DNA from: Lactifluus volemus
Taxonomy: Eukaryota; Basidiomycota; Agaricomycetes; Russulales; Russulaceae
Length of the DNA stretch: 64,000 nt
Direction: 5' to 3'
Assembly: GCA_022376515.1 (NCBI GenBank)
Contig: WTXI01000159.1
Coordinates: 1 to 64,000 of the forward strand
Below the pieces are notes generated by a model that was not told where the DNA came from, did not search any database, and worked only from the letters and a program-made list of their open reading frames with translations. The position numbers and the translations under genes were made by a program. This document shows positions 10,964 through 22,400 of the stretch, in pieces. Numbering within the stretch: position 1 is the stretch's first letter; each line of letters opens with the position of its first letter.

Positions 10964-11542
10964 TATTTCATTTGTTAATTAAGAAACATTACCCCCTCTA
11001 CGATAAATTATCAGTAAAAAGCCTCTTTAAATGACTTTTTAGAAGCTTTTAAATGTTGAAACAATTCAATCTGTGACTTGTAGTTATAGTACTAATAATA
11101 TTATTCACAGCCAAGAGGTGTTTCTAGGAAAAATGACCTACAATATAAAAAAGAAGGGTTTCATTACCACATTTAACTTAATGGCTGTAAATGTTTGAAA
11201 ACTAACACTGTTTTCACATGTTTGCAACTGATTCAGATTATATTAGCTATAAGCTAATAGCATGCCAATTTTGAGGTCATTTGAATAAGAATTACCCTTA
11301 TTACATTATGGTAAAGGTTTTTGGATATGGCTGCAACAAAACCCTTCTTATGGTAATCTGCATTAAGTTGAATAGATCTTATGATTGAGGCATCTCCATG
11401 ACATGTATAATATATTGCCAGAACCCTAAGAACCATACCTTTCAAATGATGCCCTACCCAATATCATAGCATGCTTATAACAGGAGATATATCAGTTTTG
11501 GGGTGAGGGTCAGTTTTATGAGAAGGGTTTTGGAAGTCACTG
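10964..11542 (-). repeat. Right inverted-repeat arm, 579 bp
   Basis: Reverse complement of 9951-10529, same length to the base; ends ...GGAAGTCACTG followed by the TA duplication. Confidence 0.88.
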
Positions 11543-11544
11543 TA

Positions 11545-12442
11545 TATATCGAAGGATGCACTCAACTTTGTCTTGTGGGTTGAGCTGGCAACTATCTGCT
11601 ATTTCTTCATATTCTTGAAGGAAGTCGCTGAGGGGATCAGAAACGCGACCCGAAAAGAAGGGTGCGCGATTCGATCGCGCCGGCGGTAGCGCTGCTGGTC
11701 CGGTTGTTGGGTGGGCCATAGCGTTAATCGGAGGAGGAGGGGGAACGGATGTGGTGGTAGATGACGACGGGACTTGGTTTTGAGTCTGAGTTGGTGGTGC
11801 TGATGACACCGGGTTCGAGATAGATGCGGCGGGGGTTACGAGAGGAGGGAGAGAGATAGACGCGTTAGCGGGAGATGACGGCGCGGCGGTCGAGTTTTGC
11901 GGAGCGATAATCGGGGCTTCGGAAGTTGTGGGAGAAGGGGATTGTGTGGGAGATGAATGCGGGGTTTGTTCAATGGGAGAGGGGGGGCGATCGTTGACGG
12001 GATCAAGATCGGGAACGGCCGGGAAGTGAAATTGGTTGTGCTGTTGAGGAGATGACGGGTTGGAGTTGAAATGAGAGGAAGTAGCGGCTGATCCTGCTGC
12101 TGAAAGTGGGGCTGAGTCGAAACGGTTGGAGGCTGCTGAAACTAGGACTGAGATTGATGAGCGAGAGGAAGCGGGCGAAAAGGACCCGGGTATAGATTGG
12201 GCGGCGGAAGGGGAAGGTGGGTATGAGAAATTCGAACGGTCTGGTTCGGTCGACGGGACGAGAGGCGTTCGCGTTTGAGGAGGGGATGGAGGAGGAGTAG
12301 CTTCGGATACAGATACTGATGGATTTTCGATGGGTAGCGTTGATGGGCCAGCTGCGGGTGGATCAGCCCTTTTGGTGAATCTTCCGCGGCTGTCTTTGGG
12401 TGGTAGAGGTTTGGCGGGTACTTTGGTGGACTTTTTCTTCAT
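11545..12442 (-). pseudogene. gag: Gag polyprotein, N-terminal part
   Basis: Starts at ATG 12442 (MKKKSTKVPAKPLPPKD), about 100 bp inside the 5' LTR, the usual place for a gag start. The first 230 residues are Ser/Pro-rich and low complexity, followed by a Gag-like start of the capsid region (FFSGRVSDPLSDFLQEYEEI, residues about 260-280). The frame reaches the inserted element at 11542 after ...VECILRYI and then terminates. Continues in 8050-9950. Confidence 0.88.
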
Positions 12443-12541
12443 AGACGGGTTACCAAAAGGTAACCAAGGGAATCAGGAAAGCCTGAGGAGATTGGATTGC
12501 GAGGCAAGCGACTCTGGCTTGCCTCACTGGGGCAGCCAATA

Positions 12542-13442
12542 TGAACGTACTCTGACGAGTACGGGCGAGTCCGAGGAAAGCAAAAGGGGGAGTCGACGAG
12601 CGGTTGGAGAGACGTGCGCGGGAATGGTTTTCGAATCGGGAAGGAGCGTGTGTCGGACGCGTTGGGTATTCGAACGCGTAGCCGAAGTCGACGCGGTAAC
12701 GATCGGAGCAGACGAGAACGAGAGACGAGACGGTGACGAAGTGCGATGAGAGAGTTAAACGAGAGTTTTCGAGACAAACTTAGTGATCCGAAGAGAAAGT
12801 GTGTATTTGGATGCCCTTCTAGGCCAATGGGCAAGGCCTTTATATATGTTTTTCTTGTAAGTAGCTCAACGAAAAGGGGAAAGTCTTTTGAGGGCAATGC
12901 TAGACAACACTGCCCCCTAGGACATGCTAAAGTAGGGTGAAACGAAAGATAGTCAAAAGGAAAGGGGAATGTAAGGGTCGAGCCGAGGAGGCGCTGCACC
13001 GGCAACGCTCCGAACGGCTTGCCCTTGCGCGCAATGTCGCTCGATAGTCCGTAAAAGGGGGATAAGAGGTGGTGGGAGAGTGGTAGCACGCTGATAAGCG
13101 GCGTCTCGTAGCACCGGTATAATAGAAAAAGTCTGTAAAAGAGGCTAAGAAGATCCAAGTAAACTAGAAGTGAGCACTGCCAGAAACTGATATGAAGGTC
13201 CCAACAGCGGAAGATACTCAATATATACAAGTCCATTCACTTTGAAAGGTTGTCCGACGGGTGTCTTCAGCTGAAAATGCGTCGGAGTCGGTGATCGCGG
13301 TGATGTTGATTTTGCGGAGAGGCGCAGCGGCGGGTTGACGGAATCGAAACGTCCGAATCGGGTCGATGTTTAGGGCAGGCACAAGGACGAGTTTGGATGT
13401 GAAATCGGCGAATTCGAAGGTGCAGGTAAGGTCCACCTTACA
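12542..13442 (-). repeat. 5' LTR (right copy)
   Basis: 901 bp, same length as the left LTR, TG...CA ends. In the element's sense it contains a TATA-like ATATATAAAGG near 12836-12846, a plausible start of transcription for the element. Confidence 0.93.
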
Positions 13443-13446
13443 CCAG

Positions 13447-15590
13447 CGAGTCTTTCTAAGGTATGGCCAATAGATCTTCAATATCAAGTCTGGTCACTAC
13501 GTCAAAACCCACGGCATTCTTAAAGCGGTTAGCTGCTTGTGTCTAGCTTACTCGCTTTCCACGGAGAACGTAGGATATTGCCCAAAGGTGAACCCTTCTC
13601 AGAGTCTCGGATGAGCTTGGTTGTCTCTTTCTCGCTGAAGTCGCTGAGGGGATCGAGTATTTCGTCTGAGGCTCGTTTTCTGGCTTGCAAACTACATCTA
13701 GAGATGCAGTGGCGTGTCTACGAAAGATCTGTAACCCAACTTTCGCTACGCTGACCAATGACACATACCTCTCCACCCCCAAGGCTCGGATCTGGTCCGG
13801 AATCTGGAAGCCCTGCATGAAGAAAATGTGAGCAAGGTTCACTCCTTAGCCGTCTTCTATATTGATTATTTGAGGTGCGAGTTGCACTGCGCCCGAGCCA
13901 GGTCTTGCCTGTGCCATGGAGTTCCGTGGCCACCTGGTAGCCGCCTGCGGCTGCACCTTCAAAGCTTCAACGAGTGCTCTTGAGGCTGGCCATTGCGTCG
14001 GTATGACAGCTGCAATTTGTATTTGGATAACATGACAATAACATGAGGAATTATTAATAACGAGCGAGTAGCTGGAGAAACGGAAGGTAAGGGTGACCGC
14101 AGAAGAAATGAGAGTGGTGGCACCACGCACCTAGCGCTCCTCTCCCTCCTACCCATTCACAGAGCCAATTCTTATTCTCTCTAAAGTCTTATCAAATGCC
14201 CCCAGGTTTCTGAGAACACGTCTTCACTGAGATACAGTGAACGAAAATCTGCTCGGAGTACAACTCAAAGTTACTGCCCAGTCGGGACGTGTTAGAAATG
14301 AGAGCTGTAGTGGACAGCACGCAGACTCTGCTAACCATGCGGATTGGACATGAGTTGACGAACCGGAGGTGTAACACGGGTATATGCGTTGACACGTGGT
14401 GTGTGAGTTCACGCCGGCAGTTCTTCAACCTAACCATGGCTGGATAAAGGCCTTGTTCCCTTTCCTTTCACTTCACTCATCCTTAAGCGAGATGTTTAGT
14501 GACCAGGGAGTGACGTGGCACAATGTATGTCGTTTTCGCACGACCATGAACATCGAGTACGCACAGACACCTACTCAATACCGGTGACCAAGGGTCGGAG
14601 TTGGGCATGGCCATGTACGTAGTGTTTATATTTCTCAACTGCCGGGATCTTGACACCTCAAGGCGGATACTTGGCCGTCATTCTTTTCCAAGCGGCTGTG
14701 GGCGCATCAATGGGCGAGAGTCAAATGGTGGCCGTTGCGTGACGAGGGCGCCTCCTACGCCTCCGTGACACTCTCGCAGCTCAAGGTGCCAAAACCCGAC
14801 CCGAGCCCTTCGATTACTGTTACACTTGACCCCAACGCGTTGTCGAGCTCGCGTACGGCCCGTTATGCCCAAGATTTGATCTGATTTGTGATGTGCGACA
14901 TCCGATGATGTGGCCTTCTTAGGTCACAGAAGAGCATCTTCAAGTGGCATTCACCTGACCATAGGTACGGACTCCGAATTGGGGTGCTTGAGGCTCACGA
15001 ACTGTTCTGGTGTTGCACAGGTCCCTCCGGAGAATCTAAGACATCACCTAAGTATTCATCGCAAGTTCAGGCGCGGCATGCTCAGCGTGACCCGCATGGG
15101 TGCTTGTGATGATCAGCTACCCATCCCCAAGACGTCAGTGTTCCCCCCTTCGGCCTTCCAACACCTCCCACCGTACCATCGCATTACATTACTCCCTGGG
15201 AAGCGCGTATGGCGCGGACCTAGGCCGGCCTATCGAGCGACCCTTCAGGCATCTAAGGGTAGCGGCTTTGTCGGCACATCGCGCCGGGCAATACGAGACC
15301 ACGATCCCCCCCACGTTGATGGAAATGGAAATGTGTTTGGTTCTATCTCACTAGTTATCGTCCATGGCGAGCTTCAGTGCGCCTTGTAATCGTAGCGTAA
15401 CATAATCGTGTTATGAAGTGATGGATACAAATTCTCCTGCTACGCGAGAAGCCAGACAGCCCCCTTTTCACCCTGCGTCGCCATCACATCCTGACTCTGC
15501 AGTTGAGAGTGTCACAAGATCCTGCTCATGTGAACTCCGAGGACCGCCCTTAGTTCAATAGAAAATGCGTGCCCAAACACGGCGCGCTGG
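13447..15590. other. Flank A' copy 1, no gene recognised
   Basis: 3' flank of NLR unit 1, resumed after the retroelement. It is similar to 39437-41520 and, more distantly, to 23451-25850 and 49718-51430. Short open frames exist on both strands but none is kept between the copies, so I see no gene. Confidence 0.6.
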
Positions 15591-15599
15591 TGCGGCTGC

Positions 15600-16230
15600 A
15601 TGCTAGTAGCACCGTTGGCGTCGGCGGAGACGCCACGCCTTGTACGGTTGCACAGAAGGTTAGTTCGAAGTCTTTGGTGCCAGAAATGTAGTAGAAGATC
15701 CGCTTGATTTCCGATGGTGATCCCCCGGATTCTCGACGAACTGAGATAAGGTGAATCTATGTATGGTCAAGTGGCCACCGCAGCGTGCATGAGACTCCCG
15801 ATCGCCTTGGCGGCCTCGCGGTGCCGTGATTCCTTCTTTCTGGTAACGTAGGACGGGTCTGAGGGGATGTCGTCCTTCGAATAAACTGCGCCGCTCGGCA
15901 GCATGGGAGTTTTCTGCAGCTCGGCGAGCCCAAAGCGTTTAGTGATGATGGCGATGTATGCTGCCTGAGAGGGCGAGAACGTCACGGTAGTTTGGCGAGT
16001 ATCAGGACATCATCAATATATTTCTTATCTGCGCACGGAAATTCGCCGGGTCGGCCTGTGTGAGGCAAAAATCGAAATCTGTGAGAATCCTCGAAAAGTG
16101 GTCCGTACCGCTTTTGGCCAGTCTGTTTCAGGTGGTAAACTGAAGCGAGTCAGTGACTTTTTCAAGCGCTTGACGCGACGTACGCATCTGTCTCCCCCCT
16201 CGTAGCAATTGAATCGTTTCAATGTAGGAC
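15600..16230 (-). pseudogene. Ty1/copia reverse transcriptase / RNase H remnant (copy 1)
   Basis: Minus strand, many frame breaks. Reading down in coordinate: RT piece DFGFCLTQAD, catalytic-box relic YIDDVLILA near 16015, then SPSQAAYIAI..KRFGL, AIGSLMHAAVAT (copia motif GSLMYLA.ATRPDI) and a shortened GTKDFELTF piece before the RNase H. The same fragment sits in all four A/A' flanks, so it was there before the flanks multiplied. Confidence 0.7.
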
Positions 16231-17872
16231 AAAGCCAGATGAAGGGCCTACTATGTGTAAAATGTCACATATTTTTGGCAGTTCCACATCTTTTGATGGT
16301 TTAGTTCGGAGGACCGGAGGTGAAAACCACGAAGACACTGCGGGAAAACCATGCTGTGGAAGCTGGCGGGGACGATCACAAGGCACATGATAAGGCAAAA
16401 CGATTGATTGTAACGACTCTACTAATGAGGTACTATGCAAGCTCAGCCTTTCGTTTAGAAGGTTAATGAGATCGTTAGGTAGCGTACATTACATGTCGAT
16501 GTCTGTTCCGAATAAAACCCACTCTTTTCGTCTCCCACTGGCTCCCGTGATTGAGATCGTTAGGTAGTCATCCAGCAAAGGGGTGTCCAGGCGACATGCC
16601 CATCATTGTTTCCCTTCTGTAGTTGCTCACGCAGCTGATGTCGACCTTGAGAGTGGACAGCTGTTAGCGGCTGTGGGTGACGGTGAAGGCGATCAGGTGT
16701 AAAGACAGGCGTTCGGAAGATGCCTCAGCGGTCCATGGTTTGCTTTGTTGCCCAAACTCCGACCATGCGTCCGCATTCGCTAGTCCTCCCATCTCCTCTG
16801 CGTCCAATGCTCTCACCTTTCTTTCCTAGTTTCACTCACCGGTTTCTTTCTGTTAATTTCCTTAGTCGTTGACTCACCCTGGGCCAGTCTCTCCAACCAT
16901 CCTCGCTTCTCATAAAACCATCTCCGTCGCTGTCGTGACCCCAAATACTAGATATCCACCTACCTGCTGACATCACACCGAGCAAAAGAAACAGGAATCC
17001 GCAAGAATGGGAGGGAGCACAGAGGCTACTTATAAGCGGTCAACATGCACGGTCACGATGTCCGTGCGAAAATTCTTCCTCTCTGCAATCTGTGGGTTCT
17101 GATGCGTCTAGCCCGGGAAGTGCAGAAGACACCCCTGGTACGGTCCGGAATGTAACTTAGCAGCTGCAGACGATCACTTACGACCTGTCACCACTGCCAA
17201 GCACGAGACTTCCTTCAGCACTGGCAGGGGCACGCACTCGACAAGCGACGAAAGTCAAATTCCCCACTTGTGCTTTAGCCGCACCCCTCGGATTCGTCAA
17301 GGCATCCTCCTGAAGGGCCACCGTACAGCATTCTTTGCTAGGGCATAGTTTAAGGCATGGCCCACTTGCATTGACATTCTCTACTTGAAAGGATAAAAGG
17401 AACTGGATGTACGAGGATTCATCTGATTCTGGACCATAGGGAGTCGTTCAGTGGAGGGCATCTTCGTTGTATGCGGGACATGTAATTAACTATCATAATT
17501 GATATCTCTTTTCTTTTCTCCCGCGCCGTGTACCATACCAGTGGCACGCTTGTTCATATAAAGGTGAATAAGCGATTACGTTTAGATTTGGCTTCGACCT
17601 CGCAAGCAACCCCCAGACCCAGGTCTTCAGCCAAATGGCCCTTGCATATGCCAGCGTGCGAGTAAGAATCTGCTCTGGCATAATTCCAGCAAATTGCTAC
17701 TCGCGCGAGGGTTGCCAGTTGCGCTTCCATTGGCAGGTGTCAACGTAACTGTTGTTGGTTGTTTGTTCCCAACGATGAAGCGCCCTCCGAGTCGGGGCTG
17801 CCAACAGCAGTGCCAGTGCTTGTCTCAACTTCTCACTTCAGTCTACGATGGCTCTTCCACAACCGAATACGT
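16231..17872. other. 5' flank and presumed promoter of unit 2
   Basis: No gene recognised. A degenerate version of the Ser-rich frame seen at 27111-27528 lies near 17000-17290. CATATAAAGG near 17556 is a possible TATA element. The sequence GCATAGTTTAAGGCATGG at about 17344-17361 is the empty site of the element found at 42985. ATGGCCCTTGCATATGCC (17638) followed by a good donor GTAAGAATC could be an earlier exon. Confidence 0.5.
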
Positions 17873-19420
17873 ATGCCAACGCCTTTCACACCTGATGCCG
17901 ATGTTCCCGTTAACCATTACTACAGCCCAGATCCTCCAAACTCCGGAATCGGGTACATCAGTCACTCCATCTTCGTTTTCGATTCTAGTATTTACTCAGA
18001 TAATTGCCTTTGATTAGTGCGATCAGCGATCAAGCCAGCGAAATGCAATCGGATATACCCCAGCTCGAGGTCACTGGTACCTATCTTAGTAATTCTGCTC
18101 TGATCAGTACTAAATCTCTCCCTCTCGTCAGTCCTAAGGGCGCACAATCTTCCTCGTCTTAAAGTCCTCCCGGGTAGAGAGAGACACTTTTATGTCACAG
18201 TGACCAACGGGAAGAACATGTGGCAGACACGATCGAGGCAGAGCGTGGCTCAGCACGTGGAGTGGAACGAAAAAGTTGATGCATTGTGAGAGCTGCCAGT
18301 GTCGGATTTTTATACCCAGGTCCAACTGACTGTCCTGCAGTGCTTTACCACCACTCTCTAGTATTACGATATCTCTTATGCGAAGAGGACCGTGCGGACA
18401 GACATCCTTATCGGAAGGCAGGAGATCACCTGCGAAGCTCGACGCGGTCCGTCTATTCCTTCCAATTCTTACTCGTGCGCTTGCTGAGCATCGTACATGT
18501 AGAACTCGAGATTATTCTCAGCGGTGCTGATGGACATGGTAGACACTTAAGGAGCCGGCCATACTCCTGTTGACTATCTCCGCGTCGACGAACTCTTAAA
18601 TGCGACAGCCACTAGCCCAAGTCCTACAACGACAGCACTGGACAATCGTGGCGCTGAAGAAGCTGGTGCACGTCCTGGTGACCTTCCTACCGGGGGTAAT
18701 ACTCCTGTGGGACCAGTACAAGATGGTCACACGGAGATCTCACGTACTGTGGATCGTGCCGAGGAAGCCATGAAAGGTATGGATACGATGACGGCATGGG
18801 AGGGTGCCATTGGTGTTGTCAAGCAAGTACTCGACACTATCGGTCCAATCGCAGATGTATGTCTCATCGATTTTCCACATCCGTTGCTTTGCTGAGCTAG
18901 CTTTGCGCTCAGTTGCTCCCCCATGCACAGCTAGCATGGAAGCTGCTCTCAAAGATTCCCGAGGTGTGTCTCCGTGCTCTGTCGGAGGATATGGATGTTC
19001 AATCTATTCTGCCGTCAGACTTTGCTACTCCAGTTGAAGCGTGACGACAATGTCAGAACATTACTTCAGGCAATCCTGGACGCGTTTGACTTTGCGAAGA
19101 AAGCGGACGTTCTGAGGAACATGGACCCGGAGTCTACGCAACCGAAAATTCTGGATGAGATGCTGGAATGTGTCTCGGAATGTGCTAAATTTATCACATC
19201 GTATGCGAAGGATGTGCAAGTCGGTACGCCGTCTTGACCTCTTTGTGGTCATTGATCATAATAAAGATTTGATTTAGGAAAGCGGACTTTGAAGAATGTT
19301 GTCCGCCAGGTTGATGCGAAAATTGATGAGTATCGCACAAACCTTGCTCGACTGCGAGATAATTTCCTCGCGAGTACTGCTGTCGTCACTGGGATTGCTG
19401 TGCTAGAAGTTGGTGCGTAG
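17873..19420 (+). pseudogene. Unit 2: N-terminal exons 1-8 of NLR (C2-like plus helical region)
   Basis: Inferred introns (GT-AG, 47-65 nt): 17953-18017, 18077-18131, 18286-18340, 18475-18521, 18857-18912, 18964-19018, 19224-19277. Spliced, the start reads MPTPFTPDADVPVNHYYSPD, then a C2-like domain (LEVTVLRAHNLPRLK, YVTVTNGK, EWNEKVDAF, DILIGRQEITC) and a mostly helical segment (AWEGAIGVVKQVLDTIG, LPHAQLAWKLLSKIPE, LKRDDNVRTLLQAI, KRTLKNVVRQVDAKIDEY). Three single-base losses against the other units (near 18376, 18550 and 18596) shift the second half of the C2 region and together restore frame. It ends at an in-frame TAG (19418-19420) 18 bases before the NACHT frame. C2 domains bind lipid or Ca2+ and helical N-domains signal in fungal NLRs; the role here is inference. 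An earlier start is possible. Confidence 0.6.
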
Positions 19421-19438
19421 TCCTAAAGGTAATAGGAT

Positions 19439-22400
19439 TTGTCGGATAACCTTCCTGACGAGGGCCACACAGAATTGGACGCAAAAATCAGAGAATTGCC
19501 TTACAAAGGAGGCTGGCGATATGGCAATGGGAAACGCTGTCTTCCGGGCACACGCGAAGACTTTTTAGATCATATCGTCAAGTGGGTCGAGAGTCCAGAA
19601 TCTCAACGTGGGCTCTTGCTCCTCGGCCAAGCAGGCACAGGAAAGTCTTCAATCGCACATGAGGTCGCACGTATATTCCAGAATAAGTGCCTGTGCATTT
19701 ACTTCGCGTTTTTGCGGAAAGAGGGATCCAAAGATGAAGCTTACCAGCTGTTCACGACACTCGCTCGCGATCTCTCCGATCGCTATCATCCGTTCAAATT
19801 AGCCCTCGGGAGGGTACTGAAGAATGATCCGTCTCTTCGTAGTACTCCACATTATCGCACACTCTTCGAATCCCTTCTCCTCGAGCCAGTCAAAAACATT
19901 CAGTTCACCGACCCAATCCTTATTGTCATCGATGCGTTGGACGAGAGTGGCGATGCAATCGGTCAAGTCGGGTTGCACAAGTTTCTAGCTCAACATTTGT
20001 TCGAGTTGCCATCCAATTTCCGTATCCTCATCACCTCGAGGCCGGAGAACGGCGTCGAACACGCGTTCTGTAATGCGTTGTCCGTACGCACCCTCTATAT
20101 GGATGATCACAAACTGGCCGCAAAGACGGAGCAAGATATTGGGTTATATCTCCGGGGCGAACTCCCTTTGGTCTTGTTCGAACGACATGGTGTTGAACTC
20201 GCAAAGGCAGCGGAAGGATTGTTTCAGTGGGCAGCCGTTGCTTCCGGGCTAATAAACAATCCTCCTCCTAGCTTTGGGTTTAGCAAGAAGCAGGTCATAC
20301 AGCGTCTGTTGGGGCACTTTCGAGGTCGGGATGGACAAGATCCTTTGGACCAGCTATATGGAGAAGTTCTGGAAGGGTACTTCAAGCCGGTTGCAGCACA
20401 GATCCTATTTCGTTCCGTGATGGGGCAGCTTTTTGCTGCTCTCGTTCCCCTTTCCATCCGCACTTTGACTATTCTGCGACGATATGCACCCCAGGATGAC
20501 CCGGACGACCCAGACCCCGAGGATTCGGAATGCGTTGTTGAGATGCTCCGTCACCTTGGCTCACTTCTCAGTAATGTGACCTCATCCGACGATACCCTCC
20601 CGATCACCCCTCTCCACACCTCATTTCGTGACTTCCTGGCCGATGAGAAGAGTGGGGTATTCCACATCGACCTTGGCAGGGCTCACCGTCAGCTGGCACA
20701 TTCCTGTCTTGGATTAATGTTCAATGACCTCAAGTTCAACATTTGCAAACTCGAATCTTCATACGTTGCCAACCGGGACGTGCCGGATCTGGAATCTCGA
20801 ATTGCCAAATATGTTCCGCCTGCTCTATCGTATGGCTGCGTGTTTTGGGGAGATCATTTAGAACGTCTTGGTATTGAAGAGGACCTGTTTCCAAAACTTC
20901 TATTGCTGTTCGAGACAAGGTTTCTCTTTTGGCTGGAATTGCTTAGCATCAAGAGCAGTGTCGGTCTTGCATCACGAGCATTAGCATCTCTGAACACATG
21001 GTTGCGGTCTGATCAGCAGAAGGTAGGCGGCTCTTTCATGTTATACGACATGTAGTAACTATTGGGCACAATCTCAGCAATCATTCCAATCAGAGGTTAA
21101 AAATCTGTTGGCATTAGTGGACGATGCGTTCGCGTTTGTGCGATATTTCGGAATGGCAATATCAAGAAGCGTCCCGCATATATATATATCTGCCCTCCCT
21201 TTTGCGCCATCCTCTTCCCGTGTCGTCGAGCACCACCTTCACCTATTCCCCCACACATTTTCTTTGAGACGCGGACGGTTGTCCGATTGGCCAGCATTGG
21301 AAATGACTATTCAAGCACATGACGGACCAGTCGAGTCTGTTGTATTCTCCCCAGATGGGCAACGGATCGCATCAGCCTCGCACGATCGCACGATTCGGGT
21401 GTGGGATGCTACGACGGGGGAAGTTGTAGCGGGACCGTTTACAGGACACACCAAAGATGTCTTCTCTGTCGCATTCTCGCCTGACGGGAAACGCATCGCC
21501 TCGGCCTCGGAGGACTGCACGATTAGCGTGTGGGATGCTGCAACAGGAGAGGTCGTAGTGGGACCATTCACTGGACACACGGATTGGGTCAGATGCGTTG
21601 CATTCTCACCGAACGGGCAATACATCGCCTCGGGCTCGGACGATCACACGATTCGTGTTTGGGATGCTGCAACAGGAACGGTGGTAGCAGGCCCGTTTAC
21701 TGGACACGTCGGCACGGTCTTCTTTGTTACATTCTCACCAGACGGGAAACGTATCGCCTCTACCTCTGATGATTGCACGATTCGCATGTGGGATGCTGCA
21801 ACCGGCGAGGTCGTAGCGGGCCCGTATACTGGACACACCGTTCTGGTCAGCTGTGTTGCATTCTCACCGCACGGGAAGCACATCGCTTCCGCCTCGTACG
21901 ATCGCACCATTCGTGTGTGGGATACCGCAACAGGAAAGGTGGTAGCCGGCCCATTTACTGGACACACCGGTGCCATCTGCTCTATTGCATTCTCGCCGGA
22001 CGGGAAACGCATCACCTCAGGCTCGCTCGATCGCACGATTTGCATCTGGGATTCTGCAACAGGTCAGATCGTAGCAGGCCCATTTACTGGACACACATCT
22101 TCCATATTTTCTATTTCAGTCTCACCTGACGGGCAGCGCATTGCCTCGGCCTCGGATGATCGCACGGTTTGCGTATGGCATCCCAGAAAAGGAGTGGCAG
22201 GGGCCTCGTTTACCGGACATACTCAATCGATCTTTTCTGTTGCACTCTCGCCAGATGGGCAACGGATAGCCTCAGCCTCTGCAGATTGCACAATTTGTGT
22301 GTGGGATGCCGCAACAGGAGAGCTCACAGCAGGTCCGTTTACTGGTCACACCGATTGGGTCTATCTTGTTGCTTTCTCGCCTGAAGGGCAGCGGATCACC

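Larger units (their letters stand above)
9951..11542. mobile_element. Non-autonomous inverted-repeat (fold-back) DNA element with TA target duplication
   Basis: 1592 bp, strongly AT-rich against its surroundings. It begins CAGTGACTTCCAAAACCC and ends with the reverse complement. The flanking dinucleotide is TA on both sides (9949-9950 and 11543-11544); removing the element and one TA restores the gag frame (RYI to PPNM). The arms are 579 bp each and the loop 434 bp. No transposase is encoded; the 63-codon frames at 10048 and 11254 are mirror images of each other in the two arms. TA duplication and CAGTG ends fit a Tc1/mariner-mobilised element, which is inference. Confidence 0.9.
2413..13442 (-). 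mobile_element. Ty3/gypsy LTR retrotransposon, nearly complete, gag interrupted
   Basis: Two 901-bp direct repeats (2413-3313 and 12542-13442) with TG...CA ends enclose gag and pol on the minus strand. The target duplication is CCAG (2409-2412 and 13443-13446). Joining the flanks restores the sequence seen after units 3 and 5 (GAATTC..GTTAGCACCAG..GAG), so the site lies in the 3' flank of NLR unit 1. Order protease, RT, RNase H, integrase is typical of Ty3/gypsy. No chromodomain is visible after the integrase; a GPM/Y-type module is. The LTRs differ at three positions by eye, so insertion is recent. A 1592-bp inverted-repeat element splits gag, so this copy cannot make full Gag itself. The base stretch just inside the 5' LTR begins TATTGGCTGCCCC; I could not match it to a tRNA primer. 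Confidence 0.95.
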
